A program made the translations under genes and the position numbers. From Gammaproteobacteria bacterium (lineage in GTDB: Bacteria; Pseudomonadota; Gammaproteobacteria; JAABTG01): a stretch of 12,471 nucleotides of DNA. The notes beneath the pieces are model-generated. The model did no database searches. It was not told the origin of the DNA and saw only the letters and a program-made list of their open reading frames with translations. Below, in pieces: positions 1 through 7,369 of this stretch. The stretch's first letter is position 1. Each line of letters opens with the position of its first letter. Where the stretch lies: assembly GCA_030066245.1 (NCBI GenBank), contig JASJBY010000119.1, positions 1 to 12,471 on the forward strand. The letters run 5' to 3'.

Positions 1-1110
1 GGCGGCTACCGCACCCCAACCGCGGTCTTCTGTCATGGCTTCCTGACCGTTAACGGCCAGAAGATGTCGAAATCACGGGGTACATTCATAAGCGCCAGCA
101 CCTACCTGCAGCACCTCAACCCCGAATACCTGCGCTACTACTTCGCCGGCAAGCTGGGTAACGGTATCGAGGACCTCGACCTCAACCTGGAGGACTTCGT
201 CCAACGGGTCAACTCGGACCTGGTGGGAAAAGTCGTGAATATCGCGTCCCGTTGCGCCGGATTCATAAACAAGCGCTTCGACGGCCGGCTGTCGGCGCAG
301 CTGAGCGAGCCGGCACTCTACGAAAGCTTCATCGACCGCGGCGAGCAGGTGATTGCGGGCGCGTTTGAAGGCCGGGAGTTCAGCAAGGCCATGCGAGAAA
401 TCATGGGGCTCGCGGATCTGGCAAACCAGTACATCGACGAGAAAAAGCCGTGGGTGCTTGCCAAGCAGAAGGGAGAGGAGCAGACGGTTCAGGATGTGTG
501 CAGCACGGGCCTCAACCTGTTTCGGGTGCTCATGGTTTACCTCAAGCCCGTGCTGCCGCTCATGGCCGAGAAGGTCGAAGCGTTTCTGCGGGTGCCGCCG
601 CTTGCCTGGCAGCATCTGGCCAACCCGCTGCTGGAACACCAGATCGGTCGGTTCGAGCCCCTCATGACCCGGGTAGAGAAGGATCGGGTCAGCGCCATGG
701 TCGAAGCTTCGAAACAGCAGCCGCCGGGCGAGGCAGAGCAGACCGAGGCAGCGGTCCAGCACCCGGGCGGCGAGCCTATCGCCCAGACCATTGATTACCA
801 CGACTTCGCCAAGGTAGACCTGCGAATTGCACGCATCATCGCTGCGGAGCACGTGGAAGGCGCAGACAAGCTGTTGCGCTTGAGCCTGGATCTGGGTGAT
901 TCACCGCGTCGTGTGTTTGCCGGTATCAAGTCGGCCTACAGGCCTGAGGAGCTGGTGGGAAAGCTGACCGTGATGGTCGCCAACCTGGCTCCGCGCAAGA
1001 TGCGCTTCGGCGTCTCCGAAGGGATGGTCCTGGCTGCCGGTCCGGGTGGGCAGGACCTTTGGCTGCTGCAGCCCGACCATGGCGCGCAGCCGGGAATGCG
1101 CGTGAAGTAG
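1..1110 (+). CDS. metG: Methionyl-tRNA synthetase, C-terminal part (5' end outside window)
   Basis: This is the 3' part of MetG, which charges initiator and elongator tRNA-Met with methionine in the cytoplasm. The reading frame is open from base 1, so the start lies upstream. 369 residues are visible. The class I KMSKS signature, which stabilises the adenylation transition state, is at partial residues 21-25 (bases 61-75) followed by RGTF. Next comes the helical anticodon-binding domain, including the family stretches DLNLEDFVQRVN, INKRFDG and REIMGLADLAN. A polar Gln/Glu/Pro-rich linker (about residues 235-260) leads to a C-terminal EMAPII/Trbp111-like tRNA-binding domain from about residue 265 (DFAKVDLRIARI, ANLAPRKMRFGVSEGM), the module that dimerises long-form bacterial MetG. 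The end aligns with the E. coli protein, which also finishes in VK. Nothing is broken. An ATG at base 64 is the KMSKS methionine, not a start. Confidence 0.97.
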   Translation, partial: GGYRTPTAVFCHGFLTVNGQKMSKSRGTFISASTYLQHLNPEYLRYYFAGKLGNGIEDLDLNLEDFVQRVNSDLVGKVVNIASRCAGFINKRFDGRLSAQLSEPALYESFIDRGEQVIAGAFEGREFSKAMREIMGLADLANQYIDEKKPWVLAKQKGEEQTVQDVCSTGLNLFRVLMVYLKPVLPLMAEKVEAFLRVPPLAWQHLANPLLEHQIGRFEPLMTRVEKDRVSAMVEASKQQPPGEAEQTEAAVQHPGGEPIAQTIDYHDFAKVDLRIARIIAAEHVEGADKLLRLSLDLGDSPRRVFAGIKSAYRPEELVGKLTVMVANLAPRKMRFGVSEGMVLAAGPGGQDLWLLQPDHGAQPGMRVK

Positions 1111-1145
1111 CCGGGATGGTACTGGTATCTATATGTTTTGTATGG

Positions 1146-1174
1146 TTGTTTTCGGCTGCGAGCGCCCCTACCAT
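1146..1174 (+). promoter_or_regulatory. Candidate sigma70 promoter of the rsx operon (weak)
   Basis: The 113-base gap between metG and rsxA contains an AT-rich patch (about 1126-1152) in otherwise GC-rich DNA. A TTGTTT at 1146-1151 and a TACCAT at 1169-1174 are 17 bases apart. They match the -35 consensus at 3 of 6 positions and the -10 consensus at 4 of 6. No terminator hairpin with a T-run follows metG, so rsx could also be reached by read-through. Seen: the boxes and spacing. Inferred: promoter activity. Confidence 0.25.
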
Positions 1175-1223
1175 TCGGATATGACAGGCGCAACAGGGCA
1201 CTACGCGCGCGGCCGTTGAATCC

Positions 1224-1805
1224 ATGTCGGAATATCTCCTGCTACTGGTCGGCACGGTTCTGGTCAACAACTTCGTTCTCGTGAAGTTTCTCGGCCTGTG
1301 TCCTTTCATGGGCGTATCCCGGAAGCTCGAAACCGCAACAGGCATGGGGCTGGCCACCACCTTTGTGCTGACGCTCTCGTCGGTCTGCAGCTACCTGGTC
1401 AACGAGTACGTGCTCGCTCCCCTGGAGCTGGAGTACCTGCGCACCATCGCCTTCATTCTGGTCATCGCGGTAGTGGTGCAGTTCACGGAAATGGTGGTAC
1501 ACAAGACCAGCCCGCTGCTCTACCAGGTGCTCGGCATTTTCCTGCCGCTGATTACCACCAACTGCGCGGTCCTTGGCGTCGCCCTGCTCAACGTCCAGGC
1601 GCAGCACGGATTCCTCGACTCGGCGGTCTACGGCTTGGGGGCGGCCCTGGGCTTTTCTCTGGTGTTGGCGTTGTTCGCGGCCATGCGCGAGCGGCTCGCT
1701 GTAGCGGATGTGCCTGGCCCCTTCAAAGGTGCCTCCATTTCCCTGGTGACCGCCGGGCTGATGTCCCTCGCTTTCATGGGCTTCGCGGGCCTCGTCAAGG
1801 GGTGA
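1224..1805 (+). CDS. rsxA: Electron transport complex subunit RsxA/RnfA
   Basis: Integral membrane subunit of the Rnf/Rsx complex, which moves electrons between ferredoxin and NAD(H) with ion translocation, or in E. coli keeps SoxR reduced. 193 residues, the same length as E. coli RsxA. Almost the whole chain is hydrophobic, fitting the six transmembrane helices of the family. Hallmarks are FVLVKFLGLCPFMGVSRKLE near the N-terminus and LPLITTNCAVLGVALLN in the middle. The family's paired membrane cysteines, which hold a [2Fe-2S] cluster between RsxA and RsxE, correspond to the Cys of GLCPFMG and of TTNCAVLG. The start is chosen by homology. The bases before it show no convincing Shine-Dalgarno sequence, which is unusual for the first gene of an operon. 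It is paralogous to RsxE, encoded at the other end of the operon. Confidence 0.97.
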   Translation: MSEYLLLLVGTVLVNNFVLVKFLGLCPFMGVSRKLETATGMGLATTFVLTLSSVCSYLVNEYVLAPLELEYLRTIAFILVIAVVVQFTEMVVHKTSPLLYQVLGIFLPLITTNCAVLGVALLNVQAQHGFLDSAVYGLGAALGFSLVLALFAAMRERLAVADVPGPFKGASISLVTAGLMSLAFMGFAGLVKG

Positions 1806-1811
1806 CCAGTG

Positions 1812-2360
1812 ATGGTGGCAGTCGCAGCACTCGGGCTATTGGCGTTGACGCTGGGATTTGGCCTGGGCTACGCAGCAATCCGCTTCCGGGTGGAGAGCGA
1901 TCCGGTGGTGGATAAAGTCGATGCCCTGTTGCCGCAGACGCAGTGCGGTCAATGCAGCTACGCCGGCTGCCGCCCCTACGCCGAGGCTATGGTCTCGGGT
2001 GAGGCGGACATCAACCGGTGCGCCCCCGGCGGTGAATCAGTGATTTTCGCCCTGGCCGACTTGCTCGGTCGCGACCCCAAGCCCCTGGACGAAGAAGTCG
2101 GTGAACACAAGGACAAAGCCGTGGCCATCATCGACGAGCAATGGTGCATTGGATGCACGCTTTGTATACAAGCTTGCCCCGTGGATGCCATTCTCGGTGC
2201 CTCCAAGCAGATGCACACGGTGATCGCGGAAGAATGCACGGGCTGCGAGCTCTGCGTCGACCCTTGCCCTGTGGATTGCATTCGCATGGAGCCTGTGCCG
2301 GATGACATAAGCGTCTGGAAATGGCCTTTCCCTGAGAGTACCTCGGAGGCGCGCGCGTGA
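1812..2360 (+). CDS. rsxB: Electron transport complex iron-sulfur subunit RsxB/RnfB
   Basis: Iron-sulfur subunit on the cytoplasmic side of the Rnf/Rsx complex, which passes electrons between soluble ferredoxin and the membrane subunits. 182 residues from this ATG. A single N-terminal membrane anchor (about residues 2-20) is followed by a [4Fe-4S] domain with Cys45, Cys48, Cys53 and Cys70 (CGQC...GC...NRCAPGG). Two ferredoxin-type motifs of the CxxCxxCxxxCP form follow, with Cys112/115/118/122 and Cys142/145/148/152. All twelve ligands are present. The start is ambiguous: a GTG at 1809 lies immediately before the ATG at 1812, and the Shine-Dalgarno-like AAGGGG at 1797-1802 is 6 or 9 bases away respectively. 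ATG is preferred as the stronger codon. Six bases separate the rsxA stop from the ATG, so the genes are co-translated. The C-terminus is slightly shorter than in E. coli. Confidence 0.96.
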   Translation: MVAVAALGLLALTLGFGLGYAAIRFRVESDPVVDKVDALLPQTQCGQCSYAGCRPYAEAMVSGEADINRCAPGGESVIFALADLLGRDPKPLDEEVGEHKDKAVAIIDEQWCIGCTLCIQACPVDAILGASKQMHTVIAEECTGCELCVDPCPVDCIRMEPVPDDISVWKWPFPESTSEARA

Positions 2361-3922
2361 GCAGTCGCCTGCACGGGTTTCCGGGAGGCCTGATTCTGGA
2401 CGGTCACAAGGCCATCTCGAGCGGTCGGCCCAGCATGCGCGCGGCTATCCCGGAGCGCCTGTTCATCCCGCTTCAACAGCACATCGGCGAACCGGCCGAA
2501 GCGCTGGTCAGGCCCGGCCAGCGAGTTCTTAAAGGGGAAGTCATCGGGGCGGCGTCAGGTTATTTCAGTGTTCCTGTGCATGCATCCACTTCCGGCACTG
2601 TCGTAGAAGTTGCCGACCACCCGGTACCCCATCCATCGGGGCTGAAGTGCGCCTGCGTCGTCATCGAGGCGGACGGCGAAGATACCTGGTTCGAGCGAAG
2701 CACGATCGCCGATCCCACCCGTTTGGACCCTGCTGCGCTGCGTAATCTGATTCGCAAGGCAGGCGTCGTCGGCATGGGGGGGGCGGGGTTCCCGACCTTC
2801 GTCAAGCTCAATCCGGGGCCTGGCCGCCATGTAAAAACAGTGATTCTCAACGGCGCCGAGTGCGAACCCTATATTACCTGCGACGACCGCCTGATGCGTG
2901 AGCGGCCCGGGGCGATCGTGGCCGGAGCGGAGATTATCCGTCGCGCCACTCAGGCTGAGCGCTGCGTTATCGGCGTCGAGGAAAACAAACCGGAGGCCTA
3001 CCAGGCCCTCAGGGATGCGGCATCTGACGGTGTCGAAGTCGTCCAGGTGCCGGTCCGCTATCCGATCGGGGGGGAGAAGGAGCTGATCCAGGTGCTCACC
3101 GGGCGAGAGGTCCCCAGCGACGGATTGCCTGCCGAGGTTGGCGTCCTCGTTCAGAACGTGGCCACGGCTGCCGCGGTATACGAGGCCGTTGAGAAAGGCC
3201 AGCCGCTGATCTCCCGCTATGTGACTGTGACCGGATCAGGCGTCAGTGAGCCGCGTAATTTGGAAGCGAGAATAGGCACGCCGCTTCGCGACCTCCTCGA
3301 GCAATGCGGAATGCGCGAGGGAGAGGTTACATCGTTGATAATGGGCGGACCCATGATGGGTTTTTCCCTGCGGGACGCCGATGTTCCTCTCGTCAAGACC
3401 AGTAACTGCGTTCTCGCCGAGACCGGGCCCGATTCGAACGCGGGCCTCCCGGTTCTACCTTGTATCCGCTGCGGCTCCTGTGCCCAGGTGTGTCCCGTAA
3501 AGCTGCTGCCCCAGCAGCTCTACTGGTATGCTCGGGCAAAGGATTTCGACAAGGTACAGGACCACCATCTGTTTGATTGCATAGAGTGCGGCTGTTGTGC
3601 CTATGTATGTCCCAGCAACATTCCGCTGGTGCAATACTATCGGTTTGCAAAGACGGAGATCTGGGGGCAGGAGCGGGAGCGTGAGAAGGCCGACCTGGCA
3701 AGGCGTCGCCACGAGGCTCGCCTCGCGCGCCTGGAGCGAGAAAAGCGCGAGCGGGAGGCTCGCCACCGGGCCAAGCGCGCAGTGCTGTCCGGCAAGGACC
3801 AAAAAATGGAGGGGGATGCGGCGAAGCAGGCGGCTATTAGGGCGGCACTGGAACGGGCGAAAGCCAAACGATCGTCGTCCGGCGACCGGCAGGAAGGCGC
3901 CGCGCGACAACGCACCGACTGA
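2357..3922 (+). CDS. rsxC: Electron transport complex subunit RsxC/RnfC
   Basis: Peripheral subunit predicted to carry the NADH/FMN site of the Rnf/Rsx complex. 521 residues from a GTG start that shares a 4-base GTGA overlap with the rsxB stop. A clear Shine-Dalgarno (GGAGG, 2345-2349) lies 7 bases upstream and supports this codon. The N-terminus has the family FPGG motif. A glycine-rich nucleotide-binding motif GMGGAGFPT is at residues 139-147, as in the NuoF-like domain, followed by an SLBB-type region. Two [4Fe-4S] motifs follow: Cys369/372/375/379 and Cys408/411/414/418. The tail from about residue 435 is a highly charged Arg/Glu/Ala/Lys coiled-coil-like segment. E. coli RsxC is about 740 residues because of a long repetitive Ala/Lys/Gln-rich tail, which is essentially absent here. 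Runs of 8 G (2776-2783) and 7 G (3068-3074) lie in the frame without breaking it. Confidence 0.96.
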   Translation: MSSRLHGFPGGLILDGHKAISSGRPSMRAAIPERLFIPLQQHIGEPAEALVRPGQRVLKGEVIGAASGYFSVPVHASTSGTVVEVADHPVPHPSGLKCACVVIEADGEDTWFERSTIADPTRLDPAALRNLIRKAGVVGMGGAGFPTFVKLNPGPGRHVKTVILNGAECEPYITCDDRLMRERPGAIVAGAEIIRRATQAERCVIGVEENKPEAYQALRDAASDGVEVVQVPVRYPIGGEKELIQVLTGREVPSDGLPAEVGVLVQNVATAAAVYEAVEKGQPLISRYVTVTGSGVSEPRNLEARIGTPLRDLLEQCGMREGEVTSLIMGGPMMGFSLRDADVPLVKTSNCVLAETGPDSNAGLPVLPCIRCGSCAQVCPVKLLPQQLYWYARAKDFDKVQDHHLFDCIECGCCAYVCPSNIPLVQYYRFAKTEIWGQEREREKADLARRRHEARLARLEREKREREARHRAKRAVLSGKDQKMEGDAAKQAAIRAALERAKAKRSSSGDRQEGAARQRTD

Positions 3923-3925
3923 AGT

Positions 3926-4963
3926 ATGCAGCAGCGCTTGTTGATCGCGACTTCTCCCTACCGACATCGTGAGGCGTCCGTCAGGGCGCTCATGTTGAAT
4001 GTCCTCTACGCTCTGCTGCCGGGTATCGGTCTTTACGTGTGGTTCTTCGGCTGGGGCGTAGTCGTCAATGCGGTGCTGGCCACGCTGGTGGCCGTATCGG
4101 TAGAGGCGGCCATGCTCTTCGCCCGGCGGCGTCCCTTGCGCTTATTCCTGACCGACGGCAGCGCCGTGGTCACGGCGGTGTTGCTGGCCCTGGCTCTGCC
4201 GCCGCTGGCACCGTGGTGGGTGACGGTGACCGGCACCGCCTTTGCCATCGCCGTGGCCAAGCATCTCTACGGTGGCCTGGGTTTCAATCCTTTCAATCCG
4301 GCCATGGTCGGCTACGTGGTGCTGCTCATCTCGTTCCCAAGGGAGATGACCATGTGGCCGGCGGCGGGCGTTATCAGCGGTGAGTACGCCGGGTTTCTCG
4401 ACAGCGTTCGCATCATCTTCATGGGCTCATCGGCGGCCGGCATGCTGGACGCGATCACCGGTGCCACACCGTTGGACCTGATGAAGACCCAGCTGGGTCT
4501 GAATCAGACGGTGACTGAAATACTGGCAAGCCCCGTATTCGGCGACTTTGGCGGCAAAGGCTGGGAATGGCTGGGCAATGGCTTTTTCCTCGGCGGCATC
4601 TGGCTGCTCTACAAGCGGGTCATCACTTGGCATATACCAGTCGCCGTATTGACCAGCCTGTTCCTCATGGCGCTGATCTCCTCGGCGTTGGACCCGGGCA
4701 GCCATCCGTCTCCCTTGTTTCACCTGTTCAGCGGCGGTGCCATGCTGGGGGCTTTCTTCATTGCTACCGATCCGGTGAGTGCAGCGACTACCCCCAAAGG
4801 CCGACTTGTCTACGGAGCTGGTATCGGCATCCTGACTTACATCATCCGCGAATGGGGTGGCTACCCGGACGGGATCGCCTTCGCCGTACTACTGATGAAC
4901 ATGGCGACGCCCACCATCGACTACTACACCCAGCCCCGCACCCTGGGGCACGAGAAGCCATGA
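3926..4963 (+). CDS. rsxD: Electron transport complex membrane flavoprotein subunit RsxD/RnfD
   Basis: Membrane subunit of the Rnf/Rsx complex, related to NqrB, thought to take part in ion translocation. 345 residues against about 350 in E. coli. Many hydrophobic segments are visible across the chain (for example residues 23-65, 80-110 and 215-330). A conserved GGLGFNPFNPAMVGY segment is in the first half. The flavinylation signature TGATPLD is at residues 178-184. By analogy with characterised RnfD/NqrB proteins, FMN is attached through a phosphoester bond to Thr181. The start is 3 bases after the rsxC stop with only a poor Shine-Dalgarno (CTGAAG), so translation probably depends on coupling. 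The stop overlaps the rsxG start (ATGA). Confidence 0.96.
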   Translation: MQQRLLIATSPYRHREASVRALMLNVLYALLPGIGLYVWFFGWGVVVNAVLATLVAVSVEAAMLFARRRPLRLFLTDGSAVVTAVLLALALPPLAPWWVTVTGTAFAIAVAKHLYGGLGFNPFNPAMVGYVVLLISFPREMTMWPAAGVISGEYAGFLDSVRIIFMGSSAAGMLDAITGATPLDLMKTQLGLNQTVTEILASPVFGDFGGKGWEWLGNGFFLGGIWLLYKRVITWHIPVAVLTSLFLMALISSALDPGSHPSPLFHLFSGGAMLGAFFIATDPVSAATTPKGRLVYGAGIGILTYIIREWGGYPDGIAFAVLLMNMATPTIDYYTQPRTLGHEKP

Positions 4964-5601
4964 CATCCGCGCTGCTGCGTTCCGTATTCCGCTCCGGTCT
5001 CATACTCGGGACCTTTGCTGTCGTGGGAGTTAGCCTGGTGGCGATGAGCTTTGAAGCCACGAAAGAACGCGTCGACGCCAACCGGCGTGCGGCGCTGCTG
5101 CGCAGTCTCTATGCAGTGGTCAAACCAGAGGCGCATGACAACGACCTTTTCGACGACGTTATCAAGGTCAGCTCCCCCCGGTGGCTGGGCACCGAAGATG
5201 CCGTCGCCGTCTATCGGGCCCGCATGGGCAGCGAACCGGTGGCAGCCGTGTTGACGCCCGTCGCCCCCGACGGCTATAACGGCAGCATCCGACTGCTGGT
5301 AGGCATCTACCACGACGGGACGCTGGCAGGTGTGCGTGTCGTCGGTCACCGTGAAACGCCCGGTCTGGGCGACGGCATTGACGAGCGGCGCTCGGATTGG
5401 ATCTACAGCTTCGACGGCCGCTCTCTGGAGGATCCGGGAGCCGAAGGCTGGCGGGTAAAGCGGGACGGCGGGGTCTTCGACCAGTTTACCGGCGCCACCA
5501 TCACGCCGCGCGCGGTGGTCAAAGCCGTACACCGGAGTCTTCAGTACTTCGTGAGTAACCGGGAAGAGCTTTTCGACAAACCTTCCGACGTGGGAGCCTG
5601 A
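4960..5601 (+). CDS. rsxG: Electron transport complex FMN-binding subunit RsxG/RnfG
   Basis: Membrane-anchored, periplasm-facing FMN subunit of the Rnf/Rsx complex, related to NqrC. The 213-residue product begins at the ATG overlapping the rsxD stop by 4 bases (ATGA). An upstream extension of the same open frame into rsxD is only shadow sequence. One N-terminal transmembrane helix (about residues 10-30) is followed by an FMN-binding domain. Family motifs seen are PVAPDGYNGSIRLLVG, HRETPGLGD and the C-terminal flavinylation motif FTGATITP. The FMN-acceptor threonine should be Thr180 (bases 5497-5499). The length fits the family (E. coli about 206). Nothing is truncated. Confidence 0.96.
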   Translation: MTSALLRSVFRSGLILGTFAVVGVSLVAMSFEATKERVDANRRAALLRSLYAVVKPEAHDNDLFDDVIKVSSPRWLGTEDAVAVYRARMGSEPVAAVLTPVAPDGYNGSIRLLVGIYHDGTLAGVRVVGHRETPGLGDGIDERRSDWIYSFDGRSLEDPGAEGWRVKRDGGVFDQFTGATITPRAVVKAVHRSLQYFVSNREELFDKPSDVGA

Positions 5602-5614
5602 AGGCGGAGGCGGA

Positions 5615-6310
5615 ATGAGCGAGCGGGCCTATTTGCCCGTCATTCAAGACGGGTTGTGGAACAACAATGCCGGTCTGGTTCAGCTGCTGGGGCTTTGTCC
5701 GCTGCTGGCCGTGACTGCAACCATGGTGAACGGCCTGGGATTGGGGATCGCCACGACTCTGGTGCTCGTGACCTCGAACCTGACCGTATCGCTGGTGCGC
5801 CATCTGGTTCGTCCCGAAGTGCGCATCCCGGTCTTTGTCCTGGTCATTGCCTCCGCGGTGACGGCCATCGAGCTCGGCATGCAAGCGTTCTTTTTCGAGC
5901 TTTACGAGGTGCTCGGGATTTTCATCCCGCTGATCGTCACGAACTGCGTGATCATTGGTAGAGCCGAGGCCTTCGCTTCCCGCAACAGCCCGTCGCGCGC
6001 CGTCATCGACGGTTTGGCCATGGGGCTGGGTTTCACCGGCGTGCTGGTGGCCCTGGGGACACTGCGTGAAGTGCTTGGTTACGGTACGTTGTTTCAGGAT
6101 GCCCAGCTGATGTTCGGCGCGGGAGCCGAGTGGCTTAGCGTCGAGCTTGTACAGGACTATCGCGGGTTCCTGCTCGCCATACTGCCTCCCGGCGCCTTCA
6201 TCGGCCTCGGCCTGTTGATTGCGGCGAAAAACTACATAGAGAGCCGGCATTCCAGGCGCCTCCAGCCGGTCGCCGCGTCCGTCGCCACGCCGGCGGGCAC
6301 GCCGCCATAG
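5615..6310 (+). CDS. rsxE: Electron transport complex subunit RsxE/RnfE
   Basis: Integral membrane subunit paralogous to RsxA and assembled with it in the membrane core of the Rnf/Rsx complex. 231 residues, the same size as E. coli RsxE. Near the N-terminus is LWNNNAGLVQLLGLCPLLAV and in the middle GIFIPLIVTNCVIIGRAEAFA. The Cys in GLCP and in VTNC are the counterparts of the cysteine pair in RsxA. About six membrane helices are visible. LPPGAFIGLGLLIAAKNYI near the end is also typical of the family. The start has a good Shine-Dalgarno (GGAGG, 5606-5610) 4 bases upstream and lies 13 bases after the rsxG stop. The last about 25 residues are a variable polar/Ala-Pro tail. Confidence 0.96.
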   Translation: MSERAYLPVIQDGLWNNNAGLVQLLGLCPLLAVTATMVNGLGLGIATTLVLVTSNLTVSLVRHLVRPEVRIPVFVLVIASAVTAIELGMQAFFFELYEVLGIFIPLIVTNCVIIGRAEAFASRNSPSRAVIDGLAMGLGFTGVLVALGTLREVLGYGTLFQDAQLMFGAGAEWLSVELVQDYRGFLLAILPPGAFIGLGLLIAAKNYIESRHSRRLQPVAASVATPAGTPP

Positions 6311-6433
6311 CGCGCATTTTTCACCAGGCGGACTCGGTTTCCACGTGAATGGGCTCCACCTGCCCTCTGCCAGGTCGGGCGGCGGGAGCTTGGGTCACGA
6401 GCATGTCGGTGACAGCGGTTGGCTCGCTGACTT
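6311..6433 (+). other. Intergenic gap between rsxE and nth, no clear signal
   Basis: This 123-base spacer holds no plausible gene. An ACCTG/CAGGT inverted repeat (about 6358-6376) could form a 5-bp hairpin, but no T-run follows it. No -10/-35 pair stands out. nth is therefore probably read from the rsx operon, though an own promoter cannot be excluded. Confidence 0.4.
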
Positions 6434-7078
6434 ATGAACAAACAGAAGCGTGTGGAATTCTTTTCACGACTCCGGGCCGGTAACCCAAGCCCGACCACGG
6501 AGCTTCGCTACAGCACCCCTTTCGAGCTTCTGGTGGCCGTCATTCTGTCCGCCCAGGCGACCGATAAAGGGGTAAACAAGGCAACCCAAAGTCTGTTCCA
6601 GGCGGCCAACACACCCGAGGCGGTACTGGCCCTGGGAGAGGCGGGACTGCGGGAGCATATCAGGACCATCGGACTGTTCAATTCCAAGGCCGGCAACATC
6701 ATCAAGACCTGTCGTCTGCTGGTCGACCGGCACGCCGGACAGGTGCCCCGGGAGCGTGAAGCGCTAGAGGCGCTGCCGGGGGTCGGTCGAAAGACTGCAA
6801 ACGTTATCCTGAACACTGCCTTCGGCGAGCCGGCCATCGCCGTGGATACCCACATTTTCCGGCTTGCCAACCGAACGCGGCTGGCGCCAGGAAAGACGCC
6901 TCTCGCCGTGGAGAAACGCCTGCTGCGGGTGGTTCCCGTAGAGTTCAGAAAGGACGCCCATCACTGGCTGATTCTGCACGGACGCTACGTCTGCGTGGCC
7001 CGGCGCCCGCGCTGCGCCACCTGTGTGGTGGCAGACCTGTGCGAATACCCGCAGAAACAGCTCGCCCGGCCGGTTTGA
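6434..7078 (+). CDS. nth: Endonuclease III (DNA glycosylase/AP lyase)
   Basis: Bifunctional base-excision repair enzyme that removes oxidised pyrimidines from DNA and cleaves the abasic strand. 214 residues against 211 in E. coli. The helix-hairpin-helix LPGVGRKTAN carries the Schiff-base Lys120. The catalytic aspartate is Asp138 in VDTHIF. The [4Fe-4S] ligands are Cys187, Cys194, Cys197 and Cys203 (C-x6-C-x2-C-x5-C). All of these have the same numbers as in the E. coli enzyme, so it should be active. The start is fixed because an in-frame TGA (6428-6430) lies two codons upstream, and the N-terminus MNKQKR resembles E. coli MNKAKR. No strong Shine-Dalgarno is visible. Co-location with rsx genes is common in gammaproteobacteria. 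Confidence 0.97.
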   Translation: MNKQKRVEFFSRLRAGNPSPTTELRYSTPFELLVAVILSAQATDKGVNKATQSLFQAANTPEAVLALGEAGLREHIRTIGLFNSKAGNIIKTCRLLVDRHAGQVPREREALEALPGVGRKTANVILNTAFGEPAIAVDTHIFRLANRTRLAPGKTPLAVEKRLLRVVPVEFRKDAHHWLILHGRYVCVARRPRCATCVVADLCEYPQKQLARPV

Positions 7079-7112
7079 CCGGAGCGATGCAGGCCTGCGC
7101 CGGCTGCTCTGG
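7079..7112 (+). terminator. Hairpin just after nth, possible terminator without T-run
   Basis: CCGGAGC (7079-7085) can pair with GCTCTGG (7106-7112) over 7 bp with one G-U pair. Between them lies an inner palindrome, GCAGGCCTGC. The repeat begins on the base after the nth stop codon. No run of T follows, so intrinsic termination is doubtful. It could instead be a transcript-end stabiliser or chance in GC-rich DNA. Confidence 0.25.
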
Positions 7113-7137
7113 TATCTCAGCGGTAAGGCCCTACAAT
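7109..7137 (+). promoter_or_regulatory. Candidate promoter for the anti-sigma/STAS pair (weak)
   Basis: TACAAT at 7132-7137 matches the sigma70 -10 box at 5 of 6 positions. CTGGTA at 7109-7114, 17 bases upstream, is a poor -35 (3 of 6). The site is about 230 bases before the anti-sigma ATPase gene and 100 bases before a possible small ORF, which would give a long leader. Activity is inferred only. Confidence 0.3.
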
Positions 7138-7237
7138 AGAGCAAAGCCTGGTCTTGGCGGCAGCGCCCGTGCGTCTCCGGCGCGCTCCCGGCTGCCGCGC
7201 GCAGGTGCCGCAGAACGGTACCGGATGTCGGGGGGAA

Positions 7238-7369
7238 ATGAGCCTGGATGTTTATCGTAGCGGCCTGCCAGTGTCGGAGCGCCCACGAAACGCCGCGTCG
7301 TCCGCTCGCGACAGCGGCAGCCCCGGGTGGGAACAGCTTACAGCCTTGCATCTGGGGGTAATGCGCTGA
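7238..7369 (+). CDS. Possible small leader ORF, 43 codons, unknown function
   Basis: I do not recognise this product. The ATG at 7238 opens a 43-residue frame whose TGA (7367-7369) overlaps the ATG of the next gene by one base (TGATG), a classic coupling junction. A GGGGG run (7231-7235) precedes the start but is only two bases away, closer than usual for ribosome binding. The predicted peptide is polar with Ser, Arg and Pro and has no membrane segment, cysteine or recognisable motif. Third-position GC is about 70%, compatible with coding but not decisive. It could be a genuine small protein, a translated leader that delivers ribosomes to the anti-sigma gene, or a chance frame. The rest of the 290-base gap before the next gene shows only the hairpin and promoter-like site listed separately. 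Confidence 0.3.
   Translation: MSLDVYRSGLPVSERPRNAASSARDSGSPGWEQLTALHLGVMR

Noticed and set aside
73..852. A 259-codon open frame on the - strand inside metG
   Set aside because: It is antisense to conserved MetG residues, with a His/Leu/Arg-rich composition and no domain.
926..1360. A 144-codon - strand frame spanning the metG-rsxA gap
   Set aside because: It overlaps the conserved ends of both genes and has no ribosome site or recognisable product.
2776..3074. Phase-variable G-tracts in rsxC
   Set aside because: The 8-G and 7-G runs encode conserved glycines in a housekeeping gene of a GC-rich genome. Their length is modest and both frames are intact.
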